From Methanobacteriaceae archaeon (GTDB taxonomy: Archaea > Methanobacteriota > Methanobacteria > Methanobacteriales > Methanobacteriaceae), in contig JADGNH010000001.1 in the NCBI GenBank assembly GCA_017883605.1, forward strand, positions 1 through 56,691: a stretch of 56,691 nucleotides of DNA, written 5' to 3'. The notes below the pieces were generated by a model. It was not told where the DNA came from and did no database searches. It saw only the letters and a program-made list of their open reading frames with translations. A program made the translations under genes and the position numbers. The first letter of the stretch is position 1. Each line of letters starts with the position of its first letter. Shown here piece after piece: positions 7,901 through 17,287 of the stretch.

Positions 7901-8509
7901 TTAAACAAAATGTTCCATATTATAAGTTCCTTGACCTTTAAAGATCAATTTAGGATTCTTCTTCCCATAAACCTTAAACCCAAACTTCTCGTACAACTTC
8001 AAAGCCCCTTCATTCCCTAATGTCACATCCAGAATTACCCTTCTGCATCCTTTATCTTCTGCAAGCTTAAAGGCATTCTCCAGGATGTAAGTCCCAATTC
8101 CCTGCCCCCTGTACAGAGGATCAACGGCAATATTGCTTAAATAGTAATCATCAGGGCCCACTTCAGAGGTAAGTAATTCATTTATGGCAATTCCCTTTAC
8201 CATAAGTTCCAAAAATTCAATAAAATTCAATATTTTAAAAAAAGCTTTAAAGTCTGCCCATAAGTTTGTTTCTCTCCCGCAAAATGAAAGCAGAATAGCC
8301 AGTACATTTCCATTCTCATCACTAACTACATGAATATTTTCATGGCCAAATAAGTTATTTTCAGACTTTACAAGCTTCTCTATGTTCTCCAGCGCTTTAT
8401 TTTTATCCTCACCCAGCAATGGTTTGAATACGTCCAATTCTGTTTCATAGATTAATTCAGACACTTTATTCAGGTCATTTTTATTAATATCCAGCTTTTC
8501 AAAGATCAT
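7901..8509 (-). CDS. GNAT family N-acetyltransferase
   Basis: About 202 residues from ATG at 8509. The acetyl-CoA loop is RGQGIG, preceded by YYLSNIAVDPLY, and GNEGALKLYEKFGFKVYGKK is the usual C-terminal motif. The frame extends to an ATG at 8569, but a TATA box at 8576-8585 would place the transcript start near 8555, downstream of that codon, and the extra 20 residues are lysine-rich and atypical. The start MIFEKLDIN with an upstream GGAG is therefore preferred. Substrate unknown; it has no operon partner. Confidence 0.82.
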   Translation of the reverse strand: MIFEKLDINKNDLNKVSELIYETELDVFKPLLGEDKNKALENIEKLVKSENNLFGHENIHVVSDENGNVLAILLSFCGRETNLWADFKAFFKILNFIEFLELMVKGIAINELLTSEVGPDDYYLSNIAVDPLYRGQGIGTYILENAFKLAEDKGCRRVILDVTLGNEGALKLYEKFGFKVYGKKNPKLIFKGQGTYNMEHFV

Positions 8510-8575
8510 TTTAAAATATAAACTCCGTGATTTATTTTGTTTTTTTTTATAATTCCAACTATATTTCATTAAATA

Positions 8576-8585
8576 TGTTTATATA
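8576..8585 (-). promoter_or_regulatory. TATA box of the acetyltransferase gene
   Basis: GTTTATATAA on the plus strand reads TTATATAAAC on the minus strand, a good archaeal TATA box. Its position predicts a transcript start near 8555 and decides the downstream start codon at 8509. Confidence 0.5.
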
Positions 8586-8698
8586 ATTAAAAAAAAATTG
8601 ATACTGCCTAAATTCTGCTTTGAATAATTCATTACGCCTTTAAATTATTATTGATGATTTATATTATACCAAGTAAAAAATTTAAAATTATATGACCC

Positions 8699-9259
8699 CT
8701 ATTTAAGAACAAGAACCATGAAGACATCCTCCCCCGGACCGTAATCACCCTCTACACATTCTTCAATGTATTTTTCCTGGCAATATTCAGTAGGATTTAA
8801 CTCTTCTTCAACAAAACCTGCCTTTTTATAAGATTTGATGGCTCTTCTATTGTACTTTGAAGGGCGAATTATCACCTTTTCATAGCCAAGATCTTTTACC
8901 ATCGAGACAAGCTTTATGATGGCCTGTGTACCATAGCCATGGCCAGCATAGCTTAGCTCCTTTAACCAAATGTCAAACTCAATTATTTTACCCAAAAGAT
9001 GTGAAGAGCTGTAGAAAATGATTCCTATATCTTCTTCTCTTCCTTCTTCCCTTAGAAAAATTACAAAACAGCGCCCTTTTTCCGGGCGCGAACCATCAAA
9101 GTAGTAATCCTCATAATCTGCTTTAAACTCTTCAAAAGAAGGAATCGTCTCTTTAGTGTAGCCTTCCAGTTTGTAGATAGAAGGGGAAAAATCCGAAAAA
9201 TACAGCCAATCATAAGCTTTCCTTCGATCCTCCAGTTTAGCTCCTCTGATTTCTATCAT
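8699..9259 (-). CDS. GNAT family N-acetyltransferase
   Basis: A 186-residue acetyltransferase. The acetyl-CoA loop is GHGYGTQA (about residues 106-113), a HGYG variant of Q/RxxGxG/A, and RRAIKSYKKAGFVEEE is the C-terminal GNAT motif. The sequence IIFYSSSHLLGKIIEFDIWL before it fits the strands of the RimJ/AAC(6')-like branch, whose members acetylate protein N-termini or aminoglycosides; which applies here cannot be said. The upstream neighbour on the same strand, a methyltransferase, lies about 100 bp away. Confidence 0.85.
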   Translation of the reverse strand: MIEIRGAKLEDRRKAYDWLYFSDFSPSIYKLEGYTKETIPSFEEFKADYEDYYFDGSRPEKGRCFVIFLREEGREEDIGIIFYSSSHLLGKIIEFDIWLKELSYAGHGYGTQAIIKLVSMVKDLGYEKVIIRPSKYNRRAIKSYKKAGFVEEELNPTEYCQEKYIEECVEGDYGPGEDVFMVLVLK

Positions 9260-9356
9260 TTTATCTCTTATCTTTATCCTTTTTTTTTACTTAGATCTTA
9301 TCCATATTTTTATCCTGTTTTTTTACTTAGATCTTTATCAATATTTTCCATTCTTT

Positions 9357-10122
9357 CTAAATATCTTTAAAACTCGCTATTACCAGCATTTCAAAGTCAT
9401 CGGCTGTAAGATGGTGGTTTCTACTAAATTCTCCCAGTTTACAGCCGTGAATATCAATTTTGCTGAATTCTAGAGTTTTAAGTAGCCAGGTAATCTCTGA
9501 GGGGACGTAGTATCGTTCATTACATTCAATCACCTTTTCCTGGCCCTTATCATCAACCACTTCCAGTTGGGATGTTTCCCGGAAGGTCATGAGGTCAAAA
9601 CTGTTGCCCTCGCTGATGCACTCCACCATACTGGAATTTATAAAATCCTTTACCGAGTGATAAAGTGGGTATAATCCATTTAAAGTGGTGAATATCAATT
9701 TACCTTCCTTTTTAAGGGTTTTAGCAGTACTTTGGAGGATCTGGAAGTTCATATCGTCGTTTTCCATCAGTGGAAAGGCACCTTCACAGATCATTATCAC
9801 CAGGTCGAACTGATTTTCAAAGGGGAGTTTACGGGCATCTGCTACTTTGAAATCCACATTAACTCCTGAATCTACGGCTTTTTCCCTGGCTTTTTTCAGC
9901 ATCGATTCAGAAAGGTCGATTCCCGTTACTGAGTAGCCTCTACTGGCAAGTTCAATGGCATGGCGACCGGTACCGCAGCCAACATCCAGAATACTGCAGT
10001 TTTTATGGTAGTTTATCTCTTTTTCCAGAAAATCAACTTCTCCCACCGTTCCCCTGATGAATTCTTCGTTATCGTACTTATCTGCATAATTTGAGAAAAG
10101 TTCCTCGTACCATTTTTTTCAT
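9357..10122 (-). CDS. class I SAM methyltransferase, frameshifted near its start
   Basis: The main frame (9357-10046, GTG start) encodes 229 residues with the SAM motif ILDVGCGTGRHAIELASRG, acidic loop GIDLSESM and motif II-like FDLVIMICEG. Upstream, the same frame continues as WYEELFSNYADKYDNEEF, a typical N-terminus for this family, but it is disconnected from the natural start: ATG at 10122 follows GAGGGCGAAG and is separated from it by a run of seven A residues on the coding strand (10113-10119). Six A residues would give an intact MKKWYEELF start. This is a one-base insertion, either real or a sequencing error in the homopolymer. The substrate is unknown. Confidence 0.75.
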
Positions 10123-10433
10123 CTTCGCCCTCTTTTTTGAAATTTATATTTAAAGGGATAAAAATCCGTTTTTAGAATCTATCCGTTTTTTCGAACCTAT
10201 TCAATCCATTTTTTCCATTATTTATTCATTTCCCTTTATTTAAAATCAGTTCCCTCCTTTATTTATTCCTTTTTCCTCCCATATTATTTTTCCATTGATC
10301 TTTAAAATCAACCTAAAATTAATTTAATAAAAACTTTAAACTGAAAATTTACACTGAAAAATTTCATGATCATATGGAACAAATCTATGATTTAACAAAT
10401 TATATACCACGTCTTTTATAAAATAAGACCATT
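10123..10433. other. gene-free pyrimidine-rich gap before polB
   Basis: About 310 bp with T- and C-rich imperfect repeats (ATCCGTTTTT twice near 10167 and 10190) and no gene. TATATACC at 10401-10408 is a likely TATA box for polB; its distance to ATG at 10434 leaves almost no 5' leader, and no ribosome site is present, so the polB message may be leaderless. Confidence 0.45.
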
Positions 10434-12299
10434 ATGGAGACTAAAAAATTCGTGTTATTGGACATAGACTACGTTACCGAGAATGATCAGGCAGTTATAA
10501 GATTATTCGGCAAACTTACTGGCGAAAACGGCGGCAAACACATAATAGCCATGGACCGGGACTTTAAACCCTATATCTACGTTCTTCCCTATGATGTGGG
10601 AGAGTGTATAGATGATTTGAACCAGCTTGAAGTTCGCAAAATTGAAAAAGTCCAAAAAAAAGATTTAGGACAGATGAAGGAGTTTTTGAAGGTCACCCTG
10701 AAACATCCCCAGAATGTACCTAAATTAAGGGAAAAGATCTGGGATTTGGAGTCTGTTGAGGAGGTAAGAGAACATGACATCCCCTTTTACAGGAGATACC
10801 TCATAGATAAAGGTATTTTTCCCATGGCTGAGGTGGAAGTGGAAGGAAAATGCACTTACAAAAATTCTAACACCATCTATTCAAAAAGAAATGCCCATTC
10901 GCCAGCAGGAACTACTGCTTCCCCAAAAAGGAATACTCCCCCTCCTAAAAAAACTAATCCTTCTCTAACTGAAAATGAAGTGTGCATCTTTGAGATGGAA
11001 GGCCCTCCTAAACCCCTTGAATCTGGATTTCCTGAACTTAAGATTTTGAGCTTTGACATTGAAGCCTGTAATCCCAAGGGAATGCCCCAGGAAAACGTAG
11101 ATCCAATCATTATGATCAGCTTCTCCAGTAATCAGGGTTTTAGTAAAGTGTTTTCCACCAAATCATCCTCTTTTGACTTTGTGGAAGTCCTGAAGGATGA
11201 GGAAGAATTGCTTAAAAAATTTGTGGAAACCGTTAAATCCGAGGACCCAGACCTTATAACCGGTTACAATTCAGACGTCTTCGACCTTTCCTACATAAGA
11301 GATAGGGCGGCCAAGTTGGGGGTATCCCTTGATCTGGGGGTGGACGGATCACAGCTTAAATTCATGAGGAGAGGTTTTGCCAATGCAGCGGTAATAAAAG
11401 GCCGGGTTCACGTTGATCTCTATCCTGCCATGCGCCGCTACCTGCAGCTTGACCGTTACACCCTGGAAAGGGTCTATCTGGAGCTCATGGGTGAGAAAAA
11501 AAAGGATATTCCCGGGGATGAGATCCACGCCTGTTGGGATGAAGGCGGGGAGAAACTGGAGATGCTCTTTGAATACTCCCTGGACGATGCTGTGGCCGTC
11601 ACCAAAATTGGAGAGAAGATGTTACCCCTTACTATGGAGCTCACCAGGATAGTGGGTCAACCCTTCTTTGATGTGGCCCGCATGGCCACCGGACAGTTGG
11701 TGGAGTGGTATCTCATCAGAAAAGCCTTCGAAGATAATGAAATAGTGCCCAACAAACCATCCTCATCCCAGCACTCCAAAAGAAGGGGAAAAAGTATAGT
11801 AGGGGGCTATGTAAAGGATCCGGTTAAGGGTTTACACGAAAATATAGTTTCATTTGACTTCAGAAGCCTCTATCCCAGCATAATAATCTCAAAAAACGTT
11901 TCACCTGACACTCTGGTGGAGGAATGTGATGAAGATAAATGTTACATCGCCCCGGAAGTGGGACATAAATTTTTAAAAGAACCGGTGGGCTTTGTACCCT
12001 CGGTAATCGGCAATGTCCTCCGGGAGAGGGTTCGGGTAAAGACACTGATGAAGGAATCAAAAGACCCCCGGGAACGCCAGATCCTGAACGTGCAGCAGGA
12101 GGCTCTTAAAAGACTGGCTAATTCCATGTACGGTGTTTATGGTTTCTCCAGATTCAGATGGTATAGTATAGAATGTGCAGATGCCATAACCGCATGGGGA
12201 AGGGATTTCATCAAAAATACCATGAAAAAAGCAGAGGATTTTGGTTTCAAACCGGTTTATGCCGATACCGATGGGTTTTATGCTGTTTATATAGGATAA
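10434..12299 (+). CDS. polB: family B DNA polymerase, large fragment of a split enzyme
   Basis: A 621-residue replicative or repair DNA polymerase chain. The 3'-5' exonuclease carries FDIEA (D208, E210), GYNSDVFDLSY (D281) and YSLDDAV. The polymerase part carries motif A DFRSLYPSII (about residue 475), motif B KRLANSMYGVYG (about 559) and motif C YADTDG (about 609). The chain ends nine residues after motif C, so the rest of the palm and the thumb are missing. This matches the known split PolB of Methanothermobacter, where a second short gene elsewhere supplies the C-terminus; that gene is not in the window. A proline-, lysine- and serine-rich linker (about 142-185) precedes the exonuclease. 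No ribosome site is seen. Confidence 0.93.
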   Translation: METKKFVLLDIDYVTENDQAVIRLFGKLTGENGGKHIIAMDRDFKPYIYVLPYDVGECIDDLNQLEVRKIEKVQKKDLGQMKEFLKVTLKHPQNVPKLREKIWDLESVEEVREHDIPFYRRYLIDKGIFPMAEVEVEGKCTYKNSNTIYSKRNAHSPAGTTASPKRNTPPPKKTNPSLTENEVCIFEMEGPPKPLESGFPELKILSFDIEACNPKGMPQENVDPIIMISFSSNQGFSKVFSTKSSSFDFVEVLKDEEELLKKFVETVKSEDPDLITGYNSDVFDLSYIRDRAAKLGVSLDLGVDGSQLKFMRRGFANAAVIKGRVHVDLYPAMRRYLQLDRYTLERVYLELMGEKKKDIPGDEIHACWDEGGEKLEMLFEYSLDDAVAVTKIGEKMLPLTMELTRIVGQPFFDVARMATGQLVEWYLIRKAFEDNEIVPNKPSSSQHSKRRGKSIVGGYVKDPVKGLHENIVSFDFRSLYPSIIISKNVSPDTLVEECDEDKCYIAPEVGHKFLKEPVGFVPSVIGNVLRERVRVKTLMKESKDPRERQILNVQQEALKRLANSMYGVYGFSRFRWYSIECADAITAWGRDFIKNTMKKAEDFGFKPVYADTDGFYAVYIG

Positions 12300-12500
12300 A
12301 CACGCCATGAGATAGATTCCGAGTAAGATCTGATGTAAATTCTAAGTAAAGATCTGATGTAAAAATTTCTAAAGTAATTTCCAAGTAAACAGCTCAAAAT
12401 ATCCAAGTAAAAAGAGCCAAATAAATAACACCCCACTCACTTGGATACAGGAATAAAATATTCAGGAATTTAAATTATTAAATACCAAATTGGTGTCTAA

Positions 12501-13658
12501 ATGTTCCACATTGCCGAAGAAAAAGAAATTCTGGAGGGTAAAATAACTGATGTTTATTTTGACCGGACCCTTCAAATCTTGAAAAACAAAAAGATTAATC
12601 CCAAAGTGAAAGCGGAGTTTGTTGCGAAAAATTTACCTGGAGAATGGTTCTGGGCTGTTTTATCCGGTATAGAAGAGGTTATGTGCATCCTAAAAGAGCT
12701 GCCGGTGAAGGTGAGAGCTATGAGTGAGGGTACCGTTTTCTACCCTAACCAGCCGGTGCTGGAGATAGAGGGAAATTACCAGGATTTCTGTGTTTATGAA
12801 ACCGCCATCTTGGGACTTTTATGTCAGGCCAGTGGAATTGCCACCAAAGCCGCCCGCTATAAAAAGCTGGCCGGAGACCGTCTGGTGATGAGCTTTGGGG
12901 CCCGGCGGATGCATCCGGTTATTGCACCCATGATCGAGAGAAACGCTTATATTGGTGGTTGTGACGGTGTATCCGTAACTAAAAGTGGAGATATTATAGG
13001 AGAAGACCCTTTAGGAACCATTCCCCACGCGCTGATTATCTGCATCGGTTCCGCCGTAGACTCTATAAAGGCCTTTGACCAGGTGATGGAACCTGGAATC
13101 AATCGGGTGGCGCTTATTGACACCTTTCTCGATGAAAAATTCGAGTGCCTGAACGTGGCTGAAGCAATGGGGGACAAGCTCTACGCAGTACGTTTCGATA
13201 CCCCAGCTTCCAGAAGGGGAGATTTCTACCACATACTCCGAGAATCAAGGTGGGAATTAGATTTAAGAGGTTTTGAAGAGGTTAAGATTTTTGTTAGCGG
13301 AGGGATTAAAGAAAAGGAACTGCCCCAGCTTAACTCACTGGTGGATGGATATGGAATCGGGACCGCCATCAGTAATGCCCCGGTGGTGGACTTCTCCATG
13401 GACATAGTTGAGGTGGATGGGAAACCATTAGCTAAAAGAGGCAAATGTTCCGGGTCAAAAAAAGTTCTCAGATGCCCTGAGTGCCATAAAGACCTAATTT
13501 TACCTTTTGAAAAAGAAATTGAAACTTGTGAATGTGGTGGAAAATACAAAAATTTGCTTTATACCTTTATAGCGGACGGTAAAGTTCTCCAGGAACTGCC
13601 CACCCCGAGGAAAATCAGGGAATACGTGATAGACCAGTTGAAAGAACTGCCTGATTAG
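12501..13658 (+). CDS. pncB: nicotinate phosphoribosyltransferase
   Basis: A 385-residue enzyme that joins nicotinate to PRPP in NAD salvage. MSFGARRMHPVIAPMIERNAYIGG-type residues (about 133-155) and the later VRFDTPASRRGDF and IFVSGGI segments are characteristic of the type II phosphoribosyltransferase barrel. A C-terminal extension holds a zinc-ribbon pattern, CPECHKDL and later CECGG (about residues 324-350), as in other archaeal members. GGTG six bases before ATG at 12501 fits a ribosome site. The 200 bp before it hold a duplicated AGATCTGATGTAAA (about 12327 and 12352). Confidence 0.88.
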   Translation: MFHIAEEKEILEGKITDVYFDRTLQILKNKKINPKVKAEFVAKNLPGEWFWAVLSGIEEVMCILKELPVKVRAMSEGTVFYPNQPVLEIEGNYQDFCVYETAILGLLCQASGIATKAARYKKLAGDRLVMSFGARRMHPVIAPMIERNAYIGGCDGVSVTKSGDIIGEDPLGTIPHALIICIGSAVDSIKAFDQVMEPGINRVALIDTFLDEKFECLNVAEAMGDKLYAVRFDTPASRRGDFYHILRESRWELDLRGFEEVKIFVSGGIKEKELPQLNSLVDGYGIGTAISNAPVVDFSMDIVEVDGKPLAKRGKCSGSKKVLRCPECHKDLILPFEKEIETCECGGKYKNLLYTFIADGKVLQELPTPRKIREYVIDQLKELPD

Positions 13659-13851
13659 AGTGCTTATAGTAGAAGTGAATTATGATGGAAGACATCTATT
13701 ATCAAAATTTCCATCTCAGGATAGTTCTTTTACCTAACATAGTCTTTTATCCCTCTATGTAAGGGAACCTACATTTTGGAACTAACGAATAATTTTAACG
13801 AAATTTATCAATAATTTAACAAACTTAATGAATAATTAAATGTGAGTTCAA

Positions 13852-14826
13852 ATGGAACCGTGGCAAAAACTGTTAAAAGTAGATCCAGTACCAAAACTTC
13901 TTTCCTCTGGAAATATGGCCCTAGAATATTTCACCAGACGCGACCTGTTAGCTGAAAGTGCAGAACCAGTAAAAACCTTATGGAAACTGCCCGAAGTGGT
14001 AAAAATTCTTAAAAAGCAACAGGAAGATGGATCATGGAAGTATCCAGGTCGCATCAGGAAAGATTTACGATCTAGAGAAGATTATAACCAGTTAGAGACT
14101 TACCGAATGTTGGGAGAACTGGTGGAAAAATATGGTTTAAACCATGAGCAGCCACAAATAAAAAAGGCCGCAGATTACCTGTTTAGCTGCCAAACCAATG
14201 CAGGTGATTTCAGGGGGATTTATGGTGCTCAATATGCAACCACCTATTCTCCAGCCATCGCGGAAATTCTAATAAAAGCGGGCTACATAGATGATTCCCG
14301 CATATATAAAGGGTTTAAATGGATCCTTTCCATGAGACAGGACGATGGCGGTTGGGTTATCCCCTTCAGGACTTCCAACAAAAATATACACGATGCTTTA
14401 AAGGAATCGGTTCCCATGGAACCTGATAAGTCAAAACCTTTCTCTCATCTGGTAACTGGAATGGTTTTAAGGGCATTTGCTGCCCATCCCCAATATCAAG
14501 AATCAAAGGAGGCAAAAAAAGCCGGGGATTTGTTAACCTCGCGGTTTTTCAACCCAGATAAATATCCAGATAGACGAGATAAAAAATACTGGGAAAGGGT
14601 TTCATTTCCCTTCTGGTTCACGGACATCATTTCTGCCCTGGATTCTCTCTACTTTTTAGGTTTCAGAAGGGATAATTCCAAAATAGAGGAAGGCCTGAAC
14701 TGGCTGAAAAGTAGACAAAATAAAGACGGGCTTTTCGACCTGAAACTTGTAAGGGGAAGGGATAAAAACCTTAAATACTGGATATGTCTGGCTGTGTGCC
14801 GGTTGTTTGAGAGATACTACCATTAA
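13852..14826 (+). CDS. squalene-cyclase/prenyltransferase-type repeat protein
   Basis: A 324-residue all-helical protein with several QW-like repeats: QQEDGSWKYPG (about 56-66), QTNAGDFRGIYG (about 118-129), RQDDGGWVIPF (about 165-175) and RQNKDGLFDL (near 290). Such repeats build the alpha/alpha barrel of squalene-hopene cyclases and prenyltransferase beta subunits. Length allows only one barrel, and no DxDD cyclisation motif is seen, so a full triterpene cyclase is unlikely. It is followed on the same strand by a methyltransferase and an iron-sulfur protein, which could act on the same substrate. Function unknown. Confidence 0.75.
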   Translation: MEPWQKLLKVDPVPKLLSSGNMALEYFTRRDLLAESAEPVKTLWKLPEVVKILKKQQEDGSWKYPGRIRKDLRSREDYNQLETYRMLGELVEKYGLNHEQPQIKKAADYLFSCQTNAGDFRGIYGAQYATTYSPAIAEILIKAGYIDDSRIYKGFKWILSMRQDDGGWVIPFRTSNKNIHDALKESVPMEPDKSKPFSHLVTGMVLRAFAAHPQYQESKEAKKAGDLLTSRFFNPDKYPDRRDKKYWERVSFPFWFTDIISALDSLYFLGFRRDNSKIEEGLNWLKSRQNKDGLFDLKLVRGRDKNLKYWICLAVCRLFERYYH

Positions 14827-14904
14827 ACGCCTTTATTAGCCCAAGATAAATTTTAAAATAAACCATTTTGTAAAACAAAACAAACCCCAATTTGGAGAAA
14901 TAAA

Positions 14905-15585
14905 ATGTCAAATAAAATATTAAAAGAAAAATTTGACCAGAATGCCGGGATATACGACCGGCAGCGGCAGTGGGTAATTCCCTGCCTGGATGACCTTTAC
15001 ACCATAATGACAGATTTAGCTCGCAGCGAAGTTCCAGGGCCGAAGATACTGGATATGGGGGCAGGGACCGGGTTGCTTACCCAGTATCTTTATAAAAAAT
15101 ATGAAAGGGCGGAATTTACCCTGATAGACCTTTCAGATGAGATGCTGAATATTGCCCGGCAGAGATTTAAAGGTAAGTCAAACTTTAGCTACATAACTGG
15201 TGACTATGTTAAATACGATTTCCAAGATAAATTTGACATAATAACCTCATCACTCTCCATACACCACCTGAAGGATCAGGACAAAGAATTTTTATACAGT
15301 AAGATATATGAAAACCTGAATAAAGGAGGTATTTTCCTGAATGCTGACCAGGTTCTGGCCCCAAGCCCCAGTAACGAGTTAGAATATCAGAGAAACTGGC
15401 GGGAGAAGATAGAAGACGGTTCACTGGAAGAACCGGATAAAATCTCCATTCTGGAGAGAATGAAACTTGACAAACCGGCAAAGTTAAAATATAACCTGAA
15501 ATGGCTGGAAAAAAGTGGTTTTAAGGATGTTGACGTCTTTTATAAGTACTACAATTTCTGCGTGCTCTACGGGAAAAAGAGATGA
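14905..15585 (+). CDS. class I SAM-dependent methyltransferase
   Basis: A 226-residue methyltransferase. Motif I is ILDMGAGTGLLTQYL (about residues 49-63), the acidic residue binding the SAM ribose is in LIDLSDEML, and the later segment FDIITSSLSIHHLKD is motif II with the SIHH variant typical of small-molecule methyltransferases. The ribosome site TTGGAGAAATAAA precedes ATG at 14905. It sits 78 bp after the squalene-cyclase-type gene and about 100 bp before the QueG-like gene, all on the plus strand. The acceptor is unknown. Confidence 0.88.
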   Translation: MSNKILKEKFDQNAGIYDRQRQWVIPCLDDLYTIMTDLARSEVPGPKILDMGAGTGLLTQYLYKKYERAEFTLIDLSDEMLNIARQRFKGKSNFSYITGDYVKYDFQDKFDIITSSLSIHHLKDQDKEFLYSKIYENLNKGGIFLNADQVLAPSPSNELEYQRNWREKIEDGSLEEPDKISILERMKLDKPAKLKYNLKWLEKSGFKDVDVFYKYYNFCVLYGKKR

Positions 15586-15689
15586 AATGATTTTTTTAAG
15601 GTTTTTTATAACTATAAAATGATTTTAAAATGAATATAACAGTTTTAAAAGTATGTAAAAATTTTTGAAATATACATGAGGATTTTAAA

Positions 15690-16394
15690 ATGCTTCTTGA
15701 TGGAAAAATAGATAAATCTGCCAGGAAACATGGCGCAGATTTTGTGGGAGTGGCAGATCTCTCCTCGGCCCATGATTTTATCCAGGAACAGGGCGGAAAA
15801 TTTGTAGCAGAATATCCCCGGGCCATATCTATCGGTATTCAACTTTTAGATAGTATTGTGGACCAGTTGCCCCACAGTTTTGAACGGTCAGTGGCGGTCA
15901 GCTACAAACATCATGCCTATGATATCATTAACTTGCGGCTTGATCTCATCACATCTCGTTTAAGCAGTTTGCTACAGAAAAAGGGTTACAAAGCATTTCC
16001 GGTGCCAGCATCGGAACGTTTCGATGATGAACGCATCTGTGCAGTCTTTTCACATAAGCTGGCGGCCCATCTGGCTGGTCTGGGATGGATCGGGAAAAGC
16101 TGCCTGCTGATAACGCAGGAAGCAGGGCCAAGGGTGCGCTGGGCTACAGTACTAACTGACGCTCCTTTGAAAGTCACCGGACAACCCTCACCAAATAGTT
16201 GCGGTAAATGTACTGATTGTGTTGATATCTGCCCGGTTTCAGCCTTCACTGGTCAGGCTTTTAGAGAAGAAGATTCACGTGATGTACGTTACGATGCCCG
16301 TAAGTGTGAAAAATATTTAGAAGACCTGGAAAAACTGACTGGTCTGGGTGTTTGCGGTTTATGTATCTACGTCTGTCCCCATGGAATAAAATAA
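15690..16394 (+). CDS. QueG-like 4Fe-4S double-cluster protein
   Basis: A 234-residue iron-sulfur protein. The N-terminal two thirds resemble the cobalamin-binding catalytic part of epoxyqueuosine reductase QueG (for example HLAGLGWIGKSCLLIT), and the C-terminal third carries CGKCTDCVDICP and CGLCIYVCP, two ferredoxin-like cluster motifs. QueG itself is longer, about 310-380 residues, and ends in HEAT-like repeats that are missing here. It could be a redox enzyme or electron-transfer module acting with the preceding methyltransferase. True queuosine function is not expected in this archaeon. GAGGA precedes ATG at 15690. Confidence 0.78.
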   Translation: MLLDGKIDKSARKHGADFVGVADLSSAHDFIQEQGGKFVAEYPRAISIGIQLLDSIVDQLPHSFERSVAVSYKHHAYDIINLRLDLITSRLSSLLQKKGYKAFPVPASERFDDERICAVFSHKLAAHLAGLGWIGKSCLLITQEAGPRVRWATVLTDAPLKVTGQPSPNSCGKCTDCVDICPVSAFTGQAFREEDSRDVRYDARKCEKYLEDLEKLTGLGVCGLCIYVCPHGIK

Positions 16395-16490
16395 ACGATT
16401 TATATTAATTAATAGGGTAAAATTTTATATTAATAGATGGTAAAATAATTAGGAAAAAATAGAAAGATAATTTATCGCGTTTTATGTTAA

Positions 16491-17003
16491 TTATTGGTAT
16501 TTTTCATGGAAAACAATGTCATTTAAATCTTTCCGCGGTCTTTGATCCGGATTTTCATCTGCGTATCCTAAAGTAAACATTGCTGGCACTCTGATATCTC
16601 CAGGAATATCCAGAACTTCTTTAACTTTTCCTTCATCAAAGGCACCCAGCCAGCAGGTCCCAAGACCGAGTTCTGTGGCCTCCAGTATCATAAATGAAAC
16701 TGCAATAGATAGATCAACGGTGTAAGCATACTGTCCGCAGGGCATGACCCTTTCCGATTCTGTTGAACATGCCGCGATGGTGACTGGTGCCTCTCCTACC
16801 AATTTCTGCCCATAAGAAGCCTCTACAAGGTTCTGTCTGGTTTCAGCATCTTTAACCACGATGAATTTCCATTCCTGTCTGTTAGCTGCCGATGGTGCAA
16901 TTCTGGCTGATTCTAATATTTTTTGGAGTTTTTCATCCTCTACTTCCGCGCTTTTGTACTTCCGAATGCTTCTCCTCTTGGATATTGCTTCAAAAACGTC
17001 CAT
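16491..17003 (-). CDS. nitroreductase family protein
   Basis: A 170-residue FMN-dependent nitroreductase of the short type. Residues 4-16 (FEAISKRRSIRKY) hold the FMN-phosphate contacts, ARIAPSAANRQEWKF is the second conserved block, and LGLGTCWLGAFDEGKV the C-terminal block. It probably acts as a homodimer reducing flavins or quinones with NAD(P)H. The 30-residue cysteine protein lies upstream on the same strand, 124 bp away, and an HxlR regulator is divergent beyond it; HxlR-type regulators often control nearby redox genes, so this is a likely regulon. Confidence 0.88.
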   Translation of the reverse strand: MDVFEAISKRRSIRKYKSAEVEDEKLQKILESARIAPSAANRQEWKFIVVKDAETRQNLVEASYGQKLVGEAPVTIAACSTESERVMPCGQYAYTVDLSIAVSFMILEATELGLGTCWLGAFDEGKVKEVLDIPGDIRVPAMFTLGYADENPDQRPRKDLNDIVFHEKYQ

Positions 17004-17127
17004 TATATCCCTCCTAAAATAAATATTTTATTTATTGGATTTTTATTGGAATCAAATGCAAAATTATTGGAATCAGTAAAAATAATGAAAAATAAAAAAG
17101 AAAAAAAGTTAAATAAGCCTGAATTTA

Positions 17128-17220
17128 TTATTCTGCGTCCATCATTTCGCCGTATTCAACTTCTATTTCACAGCCTTTAGGACCGCAACAGAAATGTTGT
17201 AAATCAAATTTTGCCTGCAT
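17128..17220 (-). CDS. 30-residue cysteine-motif protein (CCGPKGC)
   Basis: The minus strand from ATG at 17220 encodes 30 residues ending with TAA at 17128. A textbook ribosome site, GAGGTGA, lies six bases upstream. The protein has a short lead (MQAKFDLQHF), the motif CCGPKGC at residues 11-17, and a strongly acidic tail (EIEVEYGEMMDAE). Three clustered cysteines suggest metal, thiol or cluster chemistry, but no family is recognised. It lies directly between a nitroreductase gene downstream and an HxlR regulator upstream on the other strand, with an unusual repeat-rich promoter region. The strong ribosome site makes a real gene likely. Confidence 0.65.
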   Translation of the reverse strand: MQAKFDLQHFCCGPKGCEIEVEYGEMMDAE

Positions 17221-17287
17221 TTTTTCACCTCGATTAGTCTTAAAAATTATTAGTCTTACAATATACAAAAGTTACTATTAGTATTTA

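Noticed and set aside
15690..16394. Calling this gene queG
   Set aside because: It lacks the C-terminal HEAT-like part and queuosine is not expected in this archaeal context; only a QueG-like label is supported.
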